Shown: piece after piece, positions 45,883-55,831 of the stretch | Layout of the letters: every line of letters starts with the position of its first letter | How positions within the stretch are numbered: the stretch's first letter is position 1 | Origin: Carpediemonas membranifera | Lineage: Eukaryota; Fornicata | Length of the DNA: 64,000 bases | Reading direction: 5' to 3' | NCBI GenBank assembly: GCA_019828565.1 | Contig: JAHDYR010000025.1 | Location: 372,001-436,000, forward strand | Notes under the pieces: generated by a model | Told to the model about the DNA's origin: nothing | Database searches by the model: none | What the model saw: only the letters and a program-made list of their open reading frames with translations | Made by a program: the position numbers and the translations under genes

Positions 45883-48800
45883 ATGAACCACCGAATTTGG
45901 GGCATTGGTGCGTTCTGGATGAACGCATACTACAATGTGTATCGGAGGAACCGAAATTACGGGCAACTTCGGATGTGGCTTATGATAATTGAGGCAATTC
46001 AGGTGATGCTCCTTCCCTTTCTGGTCTACGACAAATATTACGACATGGATCGAATACCATCGGCCATAGTCAACACGTTCATGCCTCAGCTGCCCTTTGT
46101 TTACTCTCTCCTCCCGTTTTTTGTTATCCTCCTGGCACCGCTGCGTGTACCCCTCGTCTCACAGGCCCTCAACGCCTACTGCACGGTATTGGACACCGTC
46201 TTGCTCCTACCAACCCTCAGGGGGTCGCTGTTCGCCTCTTTACCCGAGTCTGTCCCGACCGAGCTTAACGTCGTCATCCGCGCCATAGTCATCGTCGTGC
46301 TCACGTTCGTGTCTCTTGAGTCGGGCAATATCCACCAGTCCCACCTCCCAGGGTCCAGCCACCCTCTCAGCAGGCACGGCACGGCGGCGACCACCACGCT
46401 GACGCTCTTCCGTGTCCTGGTCGGCTGCCTCACCATCACCACCGTGGCCCCGCTGCCCCTATTCGCCCACTCGCTCGCCATGTCGATCATCGCCATCCTG
46501 TACACCTGGTCGGACAGCTTCTATCACCTGGTCCCCCAGCTTCTGTCGTCCTGGATGGCTGGGTGCTTCGCCCTCGTGTCATGGTCTGTGTTCGGTATGA
46601 CCATCGGTCTCGGCCATAACGCCCAGCCCTGGATCATCCTGGCCGTCCCCGTGGCGTCCGTGGCGGCCGTCGTCTTCCCTGTCGTGCGACACGCCCGGCC
46701 CGGCCCCCGTCGACTGAGGGCGCTCTCTCGGCGGCTATCAGGGCTGCGTGACGCTGTCGTCAGCACCACACCGATGCCGCAGACGTTCAGGCCGGTAGTA
46801 TCCATCCGATTCACCAGAGAGGCCGCGGACCTCGTCGACGACATCGTCAAAGCCCTGGGCCCTCGCCCCTCGCCCTGGCAGGTGGCACAGGTCTTCACGC
46901 CCTGGGCCGTGGGTCCTGCTACCGACGGCGTCTACCACAGCATAATGGCGGACGTCATGGAACGGTGTCGCGGCCCAGTGGCATTCGCCCTGGTCGGGCT
47001 GGCCCTCAGACCGGTGTGGGTCGGGCCGATACAGGAGCTGGTGACCCAGATCCACCCTAAGCGGCCGCTGACTCGGCTAATCCTGCGGGACATCAAGCAC
47101 GGCCTCCTTGTGGCGAAGTACGCCAACCCAGACGCGATGAGGACCCACCACAAGCTCGAGCTCGCCGCCGTGGAGCATGAGGCCACGATGGCGGCCCTCT
47201 TCCAGCTGTGGGAGAGCCTCATCGACGGCCCAGGCAAGCTTACCACCCGTCACGTCCGCCTGGCTGAGGTGTTCGAGCGGCGGGTGCAGCGGACCTTCGC
47301 GCGGTACAAGGACCTGCTCCAGAAGGACGAGGTGCCGTCCGAGATCATCGCCGAGTTCGCCGCCTTCCTCTCCGAGACCGGCTGCCCGCAGGAGGACGAC
47401 GTCTCGCTGCTCCAGGCGCAGTCGGCGTCCCCCCGGACCAGGGTCAGCCTGTCGCAGCATTTGTTCGGTCACCAGCCACGGAAATCATTTGATGACACCC
47501 AATGCCGCGCGCTGATGCCGTCCGACACGGTCTCTCTTGTCCCCGTCCCCCGCAAGCTGGTCGACGCGATCCACCATGTCGACAAGCCGCCCCTCTCTGG
47601 CGCGTGGAAGGACAAGAGTCTCAAGCTCATGCGTTACATTGTCGCGGCCGTCGTAGTGCTCATGCTTCTGGTCGGAATCCTCGAGTTCCAGGCGAGCGCG
47701 ACGGACTATCCCCATCACAACGTCGTCCTGTCCGACACCGTACGGGCCCTGGACACGGTGCACGCCGCTGCCATGGACGGGGCTGGCTATAGCCGCAGCC
47801 TGGTGTCGCAGACCCTCGTGCTGCTCGCCAATGAGACGGACTCGGGCATGTGGCCGGACGTGGACCTCCTTCGGTCAGCCTTCACAGTCGAATTCAACTC
47901 GACTCTAGCCGAGTCGGGGGTCCCTGTCACACTGGTGCAGCCACTGCCGGTCACCCAGGCGCTGTACCGGTTGGCAGTGACGGTCAACGAGCATGCCACG
48001 GCCGGTGTCTCGACGGGCGCGGTGATGGCTGACATTGACGTCATTAGGACGGGCGTGTTGGACTCAAGCCACAACCAGCACGTGTACATTGGCGTGATGA
48101 CGGCCTCGTCGATCACAACCATGGCCATTGTCGTCCTCGTCGCAGGCACCCAGCTCCCCTGTCTCGGCATCCTCCTCTTCACTCCCGTCCTGGTCAAGGT
48201 CATCCGCCAGTCCGTCGGTTACGGGTCCGCCTTCCTCGCCCTGCCGCCGTCTGTCGTCCAGATGTGCATGGTTTCACCCACGCCAAGGCTGCAGAGACTG
48301 CTGACGGAGTCGATCTTGATGAACGGGCTCGAGCCGGTGCCCGAGGGCTGTGAAGACGTCGACGAGCTGCTCGATAGGATCACTATCACGGACACCACTA
48401 GCGTGACGGACGCCGAGAGCGACCTGACGACCACGGACGGTGAGGGGTTCGCCAGCTCGGTCAGCGATAGCGATGATGACTCCACGGACTACAGCGACGA
48501 CTCGGATGACTCGGATGACTCGGATGACGATAGCGACGATGAATCTGGTGACGATAGCGATGAAGACAGCGATGAAGACAGCACGGATGATACGGACAGC
48601 GACGACTCCAGCGGCACGACAGACGGCACATCGACCGACACCACGGGCACGGACACGTCTGACAGTGACAGTGGTGAGTCCGCCGCGCCCACGACCACGG
48701 AGCCGACAGAATCGAGCTCAGACTCCCCAACGGAGTCCGACACCGAAACCGAGACTGGATACGATTCGACCGTCGACTCTGTGTCCACCGTGATCTCGCC

Positions 48801-49722
48801 CTCCATGCCGCCACTCCAGCTGACCCGCGGCGACTCTCTCGCCGAGTCGATATTCTCTGTCCTTTCTTCCCGAAAAATGACCGACGAGGCGATCGTCCCG
48901 CCCCCCAAGGCGAAGGACTCTAGCCTGTTGGCCCATGTCAACCTCTCGGGCCGGCCCCTCGCCTTCTCCTTGATCGTCACCTTCGTCTGCCCCGCCGTCC
49001 TCGTCATGGCCGGCGCCTGGGTCCTGTTTGCCCTCCGCACCGTTGTCGTCGGCGTCAAGGTGGGCCAGATGACTTACTCGCACGTCCGCCTCAACGACAT
49101 GTATCTCGCCCAGGTTGCCCTGTTCGACTTAACCCGCAGTTTTAGGTTACTCGAGGCCGGGACTGTTGTGGAGTCGACTGTGATCTCTGGCGCCGTTGCA
49201 GAGCTCTCGAACAACTATGACTCGCTGCTGACGTTTGCCGGGGACGAGGTGACCGCGCTCTACCATGGTACGGACGGCCTCACCGTCTCTGTCGCCGGCC
49301 TGGCCGAGTATAGCTCTGACATCGCCTCCCAGCTGGCTGCTGCGTCCGACGTCTCCGCTGTCATCGCGACACCGACGTTCCTCGGTCTCCTCGGCCGGGC
49401 CCAGACAGCCGCCACGTCCGTCGACACGCTGCTGGCGGCCGTGATCCGGGCTGGAACGAACGGCGTTAAGGAGAGCAACACGTTCCTGATGCTGTTCGGC
49501 AGTCTCTTATTCGTTGCGGACGGCGTGTGCATCGTGGCCTCGGTAGTCTTCCTCTGGCGTGGCTTCATCCGCGCGGTCACCCTGCGGCGAGCCATGGAGC
49601 GACTTCAGTTCCTGTCGGTCAACATTCTGGGCGCCAACCTCGGAAGTAGGCGGTCACGGCCGACTGGCGTGACGACGCCGGGCTCGGCCACGATCACGAT
49701 GCACTCGATGAACTCTGTATAA
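45883..49722 (+). CDS. Large multi-pass membrane protein with acidic Ser/Thr/Asp region
   Basis: 1279 aa. N-terminal hydrophobic helices at about 25-300. A soluble helical part at about 305-580 has LRDIKHGLL, YERALR-like helices (VFERRVQRTFARYKDLL..IIAEFAAFL) that recall TmcB/TmcC-type protist membrane proteins. Single membrane segments lie near 583-605, 734-770, 1022-1050 and 1198-1225. Residues about 825-963 are an acidic Ser/Asp/Thr tract with repeated DDS units. Function is unknown; a sensor or surface role is inference. ATG 45883 is chosen because MNHRIWGIGAFWMN directly precedes the first helix. Confidence 0.7.
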   Translation: MNHRIWGIGAFWMNAYYNVYRRNRNYGQLRMWLMIIEAIQVMLLPFLVYDKYYDMDRIPSAIVNTFMPQLPFVYSLLPFFVILLAPLRVPLVSQALNAYCTVLDTVLLLPTLRGSLFASLPESVPTELNVVIRAIVIVVLTFVSLESGNIHQSHLPGSSHPLSRHGTAATTTLTLFRVLVGCLTITTVAPLPLFAHSLAMSIIAILYTWSDSFYHLVPQLLSSWMAGCFALVSWSVFGMTIGLGHNAQPWIILAVPVASVAAVVFPVVRHARPGPRRLRALSRRLSGLRDAVVSTTPMPQTFRPVVSIRFTREAADLVDDIVKALGPRPSPWQVAQVFTPWAVGPATDGVYHSIMADVMERCRGPVAFALVGLALRPVWVGPIQELVTQIHPKRPLTRLILRDIKHGLLVAKYANPDAMRTHHKLELAAVEHEATMAALFQLWESLIDGPGKLTTRHVRLAEVFERRVQRTFARYKDLLQKDEVPSEIIAEFAAFLSETGCPQEDDVSLLQAQSASPRTRVSLSQHLFGHQPRKSFDDTQCRALMPSDTVSLVPVPRKLVDAIHHVDKPPLSGAWKDKSLKLMRYIVAAVVVLMLLVGILEFQASATDYPHHNVVLSDTVRALDTVHAAAMDGAGYSRSLVSQTLVLLANETDSGMWPDVDLLRSAFTVEFNSTLAESGVPVTLVQPLPVTQALYRLAVTVNEHATAGVSTGAVMADIDVIRTGVLDSSHNQHVYIGVMTASSITTMAIVVLVAGTQLPCLGILLFTPVLVKVIRQSVGYGSAFLALPPSVVQMCMVSPTPRLQRLLTESILMNGLEPVPEGCEDVDELLDRITITDTTSVTDAESDLTTTDGEGFASSVSDSDDDSTDYSDDSDDSDDSDDDSDDESGDDSDEDSDEDSTDDTDSDDSSGTTDGTSTDTTGTDTSDSDSGESAAPTTTEPTESSSDSPTESDTETETGYDSTVDSVSTVISPSMPPLQLTRGDSLAESIFSVLSSRKMTDEAIVPPPKAKDSSLLAHVNLSGRPLAFSLIVTFVCPAVLVMAGAWVLFALRTVVVGVKVGQMTYSHVRLNDMYLAQVALFDLTRSFRLLEAGTVVESTVISGAVAELSNNYDSLLTFAGDEVTALYHGTDGLTVSVAGLAEYSSDIASQLAAASDVSAVIATPTFLGLLGRAQTAATSVDTLLAAVIRAGTNGVKESNTFLMLFGSLLFVADGVCIVASVVFLWRGFIRAVTLRRAMERLQFLSVNILGANLGSRRSRPTGVTTPGSATITMHSMNSV

Positions 49723-49777
49723 TTAGACCGGTAAATTTCGCCATTTAGCGTTGAGCTTCTTGAAACGGGCGAGGTGC

Positions 49778-50018
49778 GGTCACCGAGATCGAGGGCCAGA
49801 CGGAGGCGGCGGCCGAAGCCATCCTGGGCCTGCCGAAGATCGGCAACCTCAACAAGGCGGCCCTGACCCAGCCCGTGACGGTGGAGTTCAAGGTGCCCTC
49901 GCTGGCAATGAGCGGGACCCGCGTGAAGTTCTTGCGGGTCATGGAGAAGTCGGGGTACTCCGCGGCCACGTGGATCAAGTACGAGACCAGGACGGGCGTG
50001 TTCGAGGTCCGCCGCTAG
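49778..50018 (+). pseudogene. Duplicated 3' end of the AP-mu gene
   Basis: Encodes the last 80 residues of the mu chain (VTEIEGQTEAAAEAILGLP...FEVRR) with its stop, but no start or preceding domains. A fragment left by the inverted duplication. It may act only as spare 3' sequence. Confidence 0.85.
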
Positions 50019-50067
50019 AAGCTTGCTGTTTGATAAATTTATGGGCGTGACCCGGACCTCGGGCGAG

Positions 50068-50353
50068 TTACTCAACCTTCTTGCTGCTCTTCTTCTTGGA
50101 GGGCTCCTCCGTGTCAGAGCGGATGTCACCCCGCACGCTGCCGAACACGATGCCGAAGATCATCTTGAGGATCATGTAGCTCCACATCACGTGGAGGCAG
50201 TAGAGCAGGCTGAAGAACACAGAGAGGGAGCGGTGGAGGGGCATGACGCCGCCGTTGAGCTCGGGGCCGTGGAAGATGAGGGGCAGGAAGATGTGCTTGG
50301 GCAGCATGAACAGACGAGTGTAGAGGAAGGACGACGCGAAGGCGACGAAGGGG
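50068..50353 (-). pseudogene. Duplicated last exon of the ceramide synthase gene
   Basis: Matches exon 2 of the gene at 51634-52588 from just after its start, including the final helix and KKKSSKKVE tail. It lacks the 3' splice site and the rest of the gene. Val replaces Met at FGIMFGS. Confidence 0.85.
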
Positions 50354-50606
50354 TGACCTGTTGTCTCAGTGAAGTGAGATTCGCCAGTTGATCGGGTCGA
50401 CCATGGATTTTTTTACCCAAAAAAGTCGGCATACGCCAGTACTTCGCGTCCCCACTGGTGAGCTGACCGCGATCTCCTGTGATATCCTCCTGTCGCCAAA
50501 AATTCTTCCGAGAAATTTGCGAAAAGTCTGAAACGAGGGTGAACGATGTTTGTTATCAATACGGCCCGTGAGAACACCGGCGGTAAACAACGTCTTCTTA
50601 TACAGT

Positions 50607-51320
50607 ATGAGCGATCCATCTAAGATTGGAATGATGCAAGGTGCGTTTTTCGTTGGGCGTGTTGAGCTCCTGCGCTGGCTGAACGATTTCCTGCAGCTTA
50701 ACTACAAGAAGGTTGAGGATGTGAGCAATGGCGCCGCATTCTGCCAGCTAATGGACTATTTGTATCCCGGGAAAGTGCCCCTTCACCGCGTTAACTTCGA
50801 AGCCAAGCTGGAATGGGAGAACGAGAAGAACTTCAAGATCCTGCAGGGGACATTCGAGAAGCTCCACATTGACAAGAACATTGAGGTCGGGAAGCTCATC
50901 AAGGGCAAGTACCAGGACAACCTCGAGTTCTTCCAGTGGATGCACGCGTTCTTCCTCCAGTGCGCCCCCGCTGGCGGCGCCGACTACGACCCCGTCCTCC
51001 GCAGACACCAGGCTGGTGCCCGCAACAAGAACATTCGCGGCCCAACCGCCAGTGCCGCTGCAACTGAGCGGGCCGCGCCCGTTCGGGCAGCCCGCCCCGC
51101 CGCTGGTGCCGGCGCTCCTGCTAACAGCGCAGCGGTGTCCCAGCTCAAGGACGAAATCGCCCAGCTGAACATCGCCGTGGCGACTGTCGAGCACGAACGC
51201 GACTTCTACTTTGGAAAGCTCCGCGACATCGAGATCCTCTGCCAGGATTCCGAGGCCGCCAAGCAGGACGGGTTCGTCGAGAAGATCACGGCTATCATGT
51301 ATGCTCCCGATGAGGAATAG
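50607..51320 (+). CDS. EB1: EB1 microtubule plus-end protein
   Basis: 237 aa. A calponin-homology domain (about 8-115: ELLRWLNDFLQLNYKKVEDVSNGAAFCQLMDYLYPG, KLIKGKYQDNLEFFQWMHAFF) is followed by an Ala/Pro linker and the EB homology coiled coil with ERDFYFGKLRDIEILCQ. EB1 tracks growing microtubule ends and recruits SxIP partners. No C-terminal EEY/F is present; it ends YAPDEE. Start at 50607 (MSDPSKIGMM). The gene lies inside the inverted repeat. Confidence 0.93.
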   Translation: MSDPSKIGMMQGAFFVGRVELLRWLNDFLQLNYKKVEDVSNGAAFCQLMDYLYPGKVPLHRVNFEAKLEWENEKNFKILQGTFEKLHIDKNIEVGKLIKGKYQDNLEFFQWMHAFFLQCAPAGGADYDPVLRRHQAGARNKNIRGPTASAAATERAAPVRAARPAAGAGAPANSAAVSQLKDEIAQLNIAVATVEHERDFYFGKLRDIEILCQDSEAAKQDGFVEKITAIMYAPDEE

Positions 51321-51633
51321 GCAAATCCCACGATAAGCGGCTACTTCTGTAAAGAGCTGACGATTGATTGGGAGACAGGGAAGACGTTGCTACATCCGTA
51401 GGCTGAGTGCAGAGTGCTGTGCGGACCAGTTTGTGCTCGCCAGTGAAGTAGGCGACCAGCCAGAACCAGTTAAGTAGTATTGAGCATCCGAAAATGGAAA
51501 TCCCAGGGCAATGGCTGTTAGCGTCCTCCAAATACCTCACGAACTCGAAGGGCCGGGCACAGACCTAAGCCGGGGCCGTGGTTCGAGAGTTGATTGAGTC
51601 GTTTCTGGCCCGATCTATCGCTGAAAGAACATC
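51321..51633. other. 313-bp spacer between EB1 and the ceramide synthase
   Basis: No gene, repeat or RNA recognised. It should hold the terminator of EB1 and the promoter of the next gene. Confidence 0.4.
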
Positions 51634-52588
51634 ATGGAAACAACGATTGCGTACCTCCAGCGCCTCGATGAAGTAGGAGATATGATCCTCTCTGTTCCTA
51701 TGTGCGCCAAGGCCTGGGAATGGCTCCGCCCCTACTTCTTCCATGAGCAGGGGGATTTGGTCTCCGTCGCCGTCGTTCTGGTGTTCATGCTCCCCCTTTT
51801 CATCGTTTACCGCTTCTCCTGCAAGGCTATCGGCTACCGCCTCGGTCGTATCTGCCGTCTGAAGGAGCGTGACGCCTCCAAGTTCTCCGAGAGTTTCCTC
51901 TTCCTCGTTACCTACGGCACCTTCTTCGTCATCGGCGCCCTGTCCGCCTACAACCGCGGCTACCTCTTCGACCCCGTTGCCGTATATGCCGACCGCACGG
52001 ACATTGGCTTCTGGGGCCTCCTCCTCCTCCACCTCGAGCTGTGCCACTACATCGCCGCTCTCCTACTCATCTTCGCCGACGTCCGCAACAAGCACAAGGA
52101 CATCCCCATCATGTTCGCTCACCACGTCATCACGCTGGCCCTCATTGCCATGACCGTCGGCACCGGCCAGGAGCGCCTCTTCGTGCAGTGCGTCGCCTAC
52201 CACGACTTCACTGACATCTTCCTCGAGTTCGCGAAGATCTTCCACTACGTTATCGGTGAGCCTCTGTCCGGTTTGTACCCCCCCTTTCTCTCACACAGGC
52301 CTCCCCTTCGTCGCCTTCGCGTCGTCCTTCCTCTACACTCGTCTGTTCATGCTGCCCAAGCACATCTTCCTGCCCCTCATCTTCCACGGCCCCGAGCTCA
52401 ACGGCGGCGTCATGCCCCTCCACCGCTCCCTCTCTGTGTTCTTCAGCCTGCTCTACTGCCTCCACGTGATGTGGAGCTACATGATCCTCAAGATGATCTT
52501 CGGCATCATGTTCGGCAGCGTGCGGGGTGACATCCGCTCTGACACGGAGGAGCCCTCCAAGAAGAAGAGCAGCAAGAAGGTTGAGTAA
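51634..52588 (+). CDS. Ceramide synthase (LAG1/TLC domain), two exons
   Basis: Exons 51634-52255 and 52299-52588, 912 nt, 303 aa. The 43-nt intron starts GTGAGC and ends CTCTCACACAG. The TLC domain has the Lag1 motif: DIPIMFAHHVITLALIAMTVG and the downstream VQCVAYHDFTDIFLEFAK, with catalytic His pair and acidic residues. About six to seven membrane helices and a lysine-rich C-terminus (EPSKKKSSKKVE) suggest ER retention. It would acylate a sphingoid base with acyl-CoA. The end is 50 bp from the convergent AP-mu stop, and both ends were copied to the left arm. Confidence 0.87.
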
Positions 52589-52878
52589 CTCGCCCGAGGT
52601 CCGGGTCACGCCCATAAATTTATCAAACAGCAAGCTTCTAGCGGCGGACCTCGAACACGCCCGTCCTGGTCTCGTACTTGATCCACGTGGCCGCGGAGTA
52701 CCCCGACTTCTCCATGACCCGCAAGAACTTCACGCGGGTCCCGCTCATTGCCAGCGAGGGCACCTTGAACTCCACCGTCACGGGCTGGGTCAGGGCCGCC
52801 TTGTTGAGGTTGCCGATCTTCGGCAGGCCCAGGATGGCTTCGGCCGCCGCCTCCGTCTGGCCCTCGATCTCGGTGACC
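52303..52878 (-). repeat. 576-bp inverted repeat, right arm
   Basis: The parental copy, because here both genes are complete. It spans the last exon of the ceramide synthase and the end of AP-mu. Confidence 0.92.
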
Positions 52879-53894
52879 TTCCAGACCACGTTGTTAGTCT
52901 TGGCGTCAAAGGCGATGGTCCCCGCCGTCTTTCTAGGATACCGCGGCGTGTCGACGTCGGCCGGCATCGGGAGGCTGATTTTGACGTCCTGGGCCACCCT
53001 CTGGCGTCCAAACATCGTCTTCAGCTTCACGATGTTGTGTACGATCGAGTCTGACCCGGGCCTGGCGTCAAGCACGGACACAGAGACGAGGGGCTGGGCG
53101 GTGAGGGGCATCGAGTACGTCACAAGCTCAAACTCGCCATCCGGCGGGATAAACGTGAGCGAGCGGCCGTCAGTGCCGATGCGGGCGGCTGGGTGGGTGC
53201 GTACGTTCTCTGAGTGGAGGGATAGGCGCTCGTTGAAGGCCATCCGGACCTCGGGCATTCCTGAGAGTTCAGCCTTCATCTTGATCACGCCCTGGATCTC
53301 GGAGCGGAGGACGTCGCCTGACGCAGACACAAGGACATTGAGCTTCTCGACGACATCGATGAAGACCTGCTGGACGGGGTACTTGATCCCCTGCGACCGC
53401 CACGAGACGGCGCCCGTGACAGCGCTGGGCGCGGACTTGGTCACCTCTGCACGGCGGCCCTGCTGCTTGATGTACTGCTGGAGGACGGAGGGCTCTGAGA
53501 CCTGGATGTAGCCGTCGTCGATCATCTCGTCGAGGAGCTCGTAAATCAGCACAAAGTTGTCGCGGACGGTCTCAGCGGTGAGCTTGTTGAAGTATACTGT
53601 GAAAACGCGCTCGAGGGTGTGGAGGACCTCGAAAACATAGGCTGTGTTGACATTGGACACTGCGCTGGCGACAATGTAGATGTCGTTGCTCGGGATGAAG
53701 CAGATGTGGACCTGGCCATTGTCAGCCTCAAAAACTGGTGGCATAGAAACGTCTGATCCTTGTGATATGCCTGTTATGGCACGGGAGAACTCAACAGCGA
53801 TGTCGTCGGCTGAAGTATCACCAATATCGTCTCTATACTGCCTAAATATCAAAGAGCGTCCTCTATCATCAATCAAAGAGATGGAGGAGATCAT
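52638..53894 (-). CDS. AP-complex mu subunit (AP-1/AP-2 type)
   Basis: 418 aa. The N-terminal longin-like domain (MISSISLIDDRGRSLIFRQYRDD) is followed by the mu homology domain with VSWRSQGIKYPVQQVFIDVVEKLNVLVSASG, then QPLVSVSV and ATWIKYETRTGVFEVR at the end. It binds YxxPhi sorting signals in cargo and joins a heterotetramer with beta, gamma or alpha and sigma. AP-1 or AP-2 cannot be separated by eye. Start at 53894; residues upstream in the frame are not family-like. TGATAAATT follows the stop. Confidence 0.87.
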   Translation of the reverse strand: MISSISLIDDRGRSLIFRQYRDDIGDTSADDIAVEFSRAITGISQGSDVSMPPVFEADNGQVHICFIPSNDIYIVASAVSNVNTAYVFEVLHTLERVFTVYFNKLTAETVRDNFVLIYELLDEMIDDGYIQVSEPSVLQQYIKQQGRRAEVTKSAPSAVTGAVSWRSQGIKYPVQQVFIDVVEKLNVLVSASGDVLRSEIQGVIKMKAELSGMPEVRMAFNERLSLHSENVRTHPAARIGTDGRSLTFIPPDGEFELVTYSMPLTAQPLVSVSVLDARPGSDSIVHNIVKLKTMFGRQRVAQDVKISLPMPADVDTPRYPRKTAGTIAFDAKTNNVVWKVTEIEGQTEAAAEAILGLPKIGNLNKAALTQPVTVEFKVPSLAMSGTRVKFLRVMEKSGYSAATWIKYETRTGVFEVRR

Positions 53895-54089
53895 ATTGCT
53901 GGTATGATATGGCGGGGTTGGGGAGAAAACGCGAAAAAGCGTCGGTGATGCATAAACTGCTCTTTGGTCAATGGCGGTCCACGACGGAGCTAGACCCGAG
54001 CGATCCCGACAAAGTCCACGAACGAGCCAGGCTTGTTCCATTCGGACTGACTTTCCGATCTCTAGGCCTGGCGTGGTCTAATCCGGCAA

Positions 54090-54674
54090 ATGGGTCAATC
54101 CCCGAGCGAAATCGCGAGCGAAGACTTTAACCGAGCACGCATAGCACTTCTACGGCTGATTTCTACTCTTATTTCTAGTGGCGAGAAGCAATCATGCAAG
54201 GTCTCTGTCTTTCACACGAAAGAGCTCTCAGACACATTTGTTCACGAACTAGCGGGTTTAGTCATTACTAATGTTGGCGAATGGCGCATTCCACTCATGA
54301 AAACGAAGGAACCTGATGTTTTTGCGGAGATGCGATCGCCCGACAGCGTCTTCCTCTTCGTTCCAGCCAAGGACAGCCCCGCCATCCCCGCCGACCTCAC
54401 TGACATCCAGGCCTTCTGCCACCTTCAGCTCGACGTCGAGGACGGCCTTTGGCTGTACATCTGGGAGATCCACGCCTTCCGTCCCGGCAATGGGCAGGGC
54501 TCCGCCATCATGCGGGTCCTCAAGTCAGCCGCCCGGACTCTAGAGCTGGACGGGTTGGGGCTGACTGTGTTCAGTGAGAACACGCGGGCAGTGGAGTTCT
54601 ATAAGGGCCAGGGGTTCCGGGGACGTAAGGACGACGGCAAGACCATGTCCATGGCATGGGACACGGAGAGCTGA
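54090..54674 (+). CDS. NAA40: NatD/NAA40-like N-alpha-acetyltransferase
   Basis: 194 aa GNAT protein. The acetyl-CoA loop reads HAFRPGNGQGSAIMRVLK, preceded by DGLWLYIWEIHAF and followed by LGLTVFSENTRAVEFYKGQGF. The LYxYE-type strand and LTVF..N..A..FY fit NAA40, which acetylates the N-terminus of histones H4 and H2A. A generic GNAT is the alternative. Divergent from AP-mu, with 195 bp between starts. Confidence 0.65.
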   Translation: MGQSPSEIASEDFNRARIALLRLISTLISSGEKQSCKVSVFHTKELSDTFVHELAGLVITNVGEWRIPLMKTKEPDVFAEMRSPDSVFLFVPAKDSPAIPADLTDIQAFCHLQLDVEDGLWLYIWEIHAFRPGNGQGSAIMRVLKSAARTLELDGLGLTVFSENTRAVEFYKGQGFRGRKDDGKTMSMAWDTES

Positions 54675-54820
54675 GGCATGTTGCAGGGGAGCGTCATTGA
54701 GTGGCATCGATGGCTGCTGTGTTGGCTGTGTTGCTCTGTTTTCCTGTTTCACTCGTGTACGAGCCTTGAATAAAAGACTGCTACCCGCCCGAGCCTATCC
54801 ATATTCTACGGCTGGCTCGC

Positions 54821-55709
54821 ATGAGTGCTTCTAAGCTCATTTCGCCTCACATTCCGGCATACCGCACTTTATCTCAAGAAATCTTGATGAGCGGCGAAGA
54901 GTCGAAATTCTTGCTCGGAAAGTTCATCACACGGGAGCACTATGACTATATTATTGCAAACGATAACTGGAGCCAGTTTGTTAGCCCAATCGATGTCACA
55001 CAGAATCGTTTCACCAATTATCCCTGAAAAATACGCACCTGAGAGCCCTCAAGCCCTTGTATTCGCAGAACTCGTGAACAATAGCATCCGCTTCTGCCTG
55101 GACCAGAACTATTCTTTCGAGAAGCTCTCCACATTCGTCGGCGTCATGCTCGAGACGCATGCTCGCTCGATGGTGCCACACACCCTCGCAAGGACGGCCC
55201 AAAAGACATTCAATGACCTGATGATGATGCACTCGGTCCATAGGCCGCCCTTCTCGATCCAGGTATTCGCGCCCTCCGACCTTGCTGAGGTGACCGATTT
55301 CTTCGTCAGGGGTTACATGCGGGCGTTCAAACTGTATCTATATGTATTCACTCCACGACCTGTGCTCGACCTGGTCACACAGAACGTCGGCATCGAGTTC
55401 CCAGTGCTGAAGCCAGAACCTCTGGCCAAGGCCACCATGGAGGTCGAGCCTGAGCCCGAAGAGGAGCCCGAGGACGAGGAGGAGGCTGCTGAGGAGGATC
55501 AGACCAGTGCCGACCAGGTGATCTCAGACGTCGTCGACCAGATGGCGGAGCAGGGCGGGGTTGATAAGGAGAAGCTCCGGGTCGCGATCAAGGAGGCGAT
55601 GGAGGCGGAGATGGCTAAGTTCAAGGCCGAGATCACAGCCAAGCTGCAGAGCACACTGGCCCCTGCCGAGGAGCCCGTGACAAAGGAGAAGGGGAAGGAG
55701 CACAAGTAG
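54821..55709 (+). CDS. CFAP119/CCDC189-like flagellar protein, two exons
   Basis: Exons 54821-54975 and 55004-55709, 861 nt, 286 aa. The 28-nt intron starts GTTTGT and ends GTCACACAG. The core has LETHARSMVPHTLARTAQKTFNDLMMMHSV, HRPPFSIQVFAPSDL and GYMRAFKLYLYVFTPRPVLDL, which resembles axonemal CFAP119. The last 90 residues are acidic, then a helix and a basic KEKGKEHK tail. A flagellate lifestyle would explain it. AGTAAAT overlaps the stop region. Confidence 0.6.
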
Positions 55710-55831
55710 TAGTAAATGGACTGGCGACGGCTGCATGCGTGAGTTGGGTAGCGCAGTATCGATACGCAGGATTAGGATGATTGTGTGTTTTTTCTGACAA
55801 AACACGGACGCTGAAATAACCCAGTCTACAG

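Larger units (their letters stand above)
49778..50353 (+). repeat. 576-bp inverted repeat, left arm
   Basis: Reverse complement of 52303-52878. One difference was found (Val versus Met codon in the ceramide synthase end). The arm carries the last 80 codons of AP-mu in plus orientation (to the stop at 50016-50018) and most of the last exon of the ceramide synthase in minus orientation (50353-50068). Confidence 0.92.

Noticed and set aside
52527-53054. Repeated 175-codon frame (also at 49605-50129 on the other strand)
   Set aside because: Antisense frame of the AP-mu end; its second occurrence is explained by the inverted repeat.
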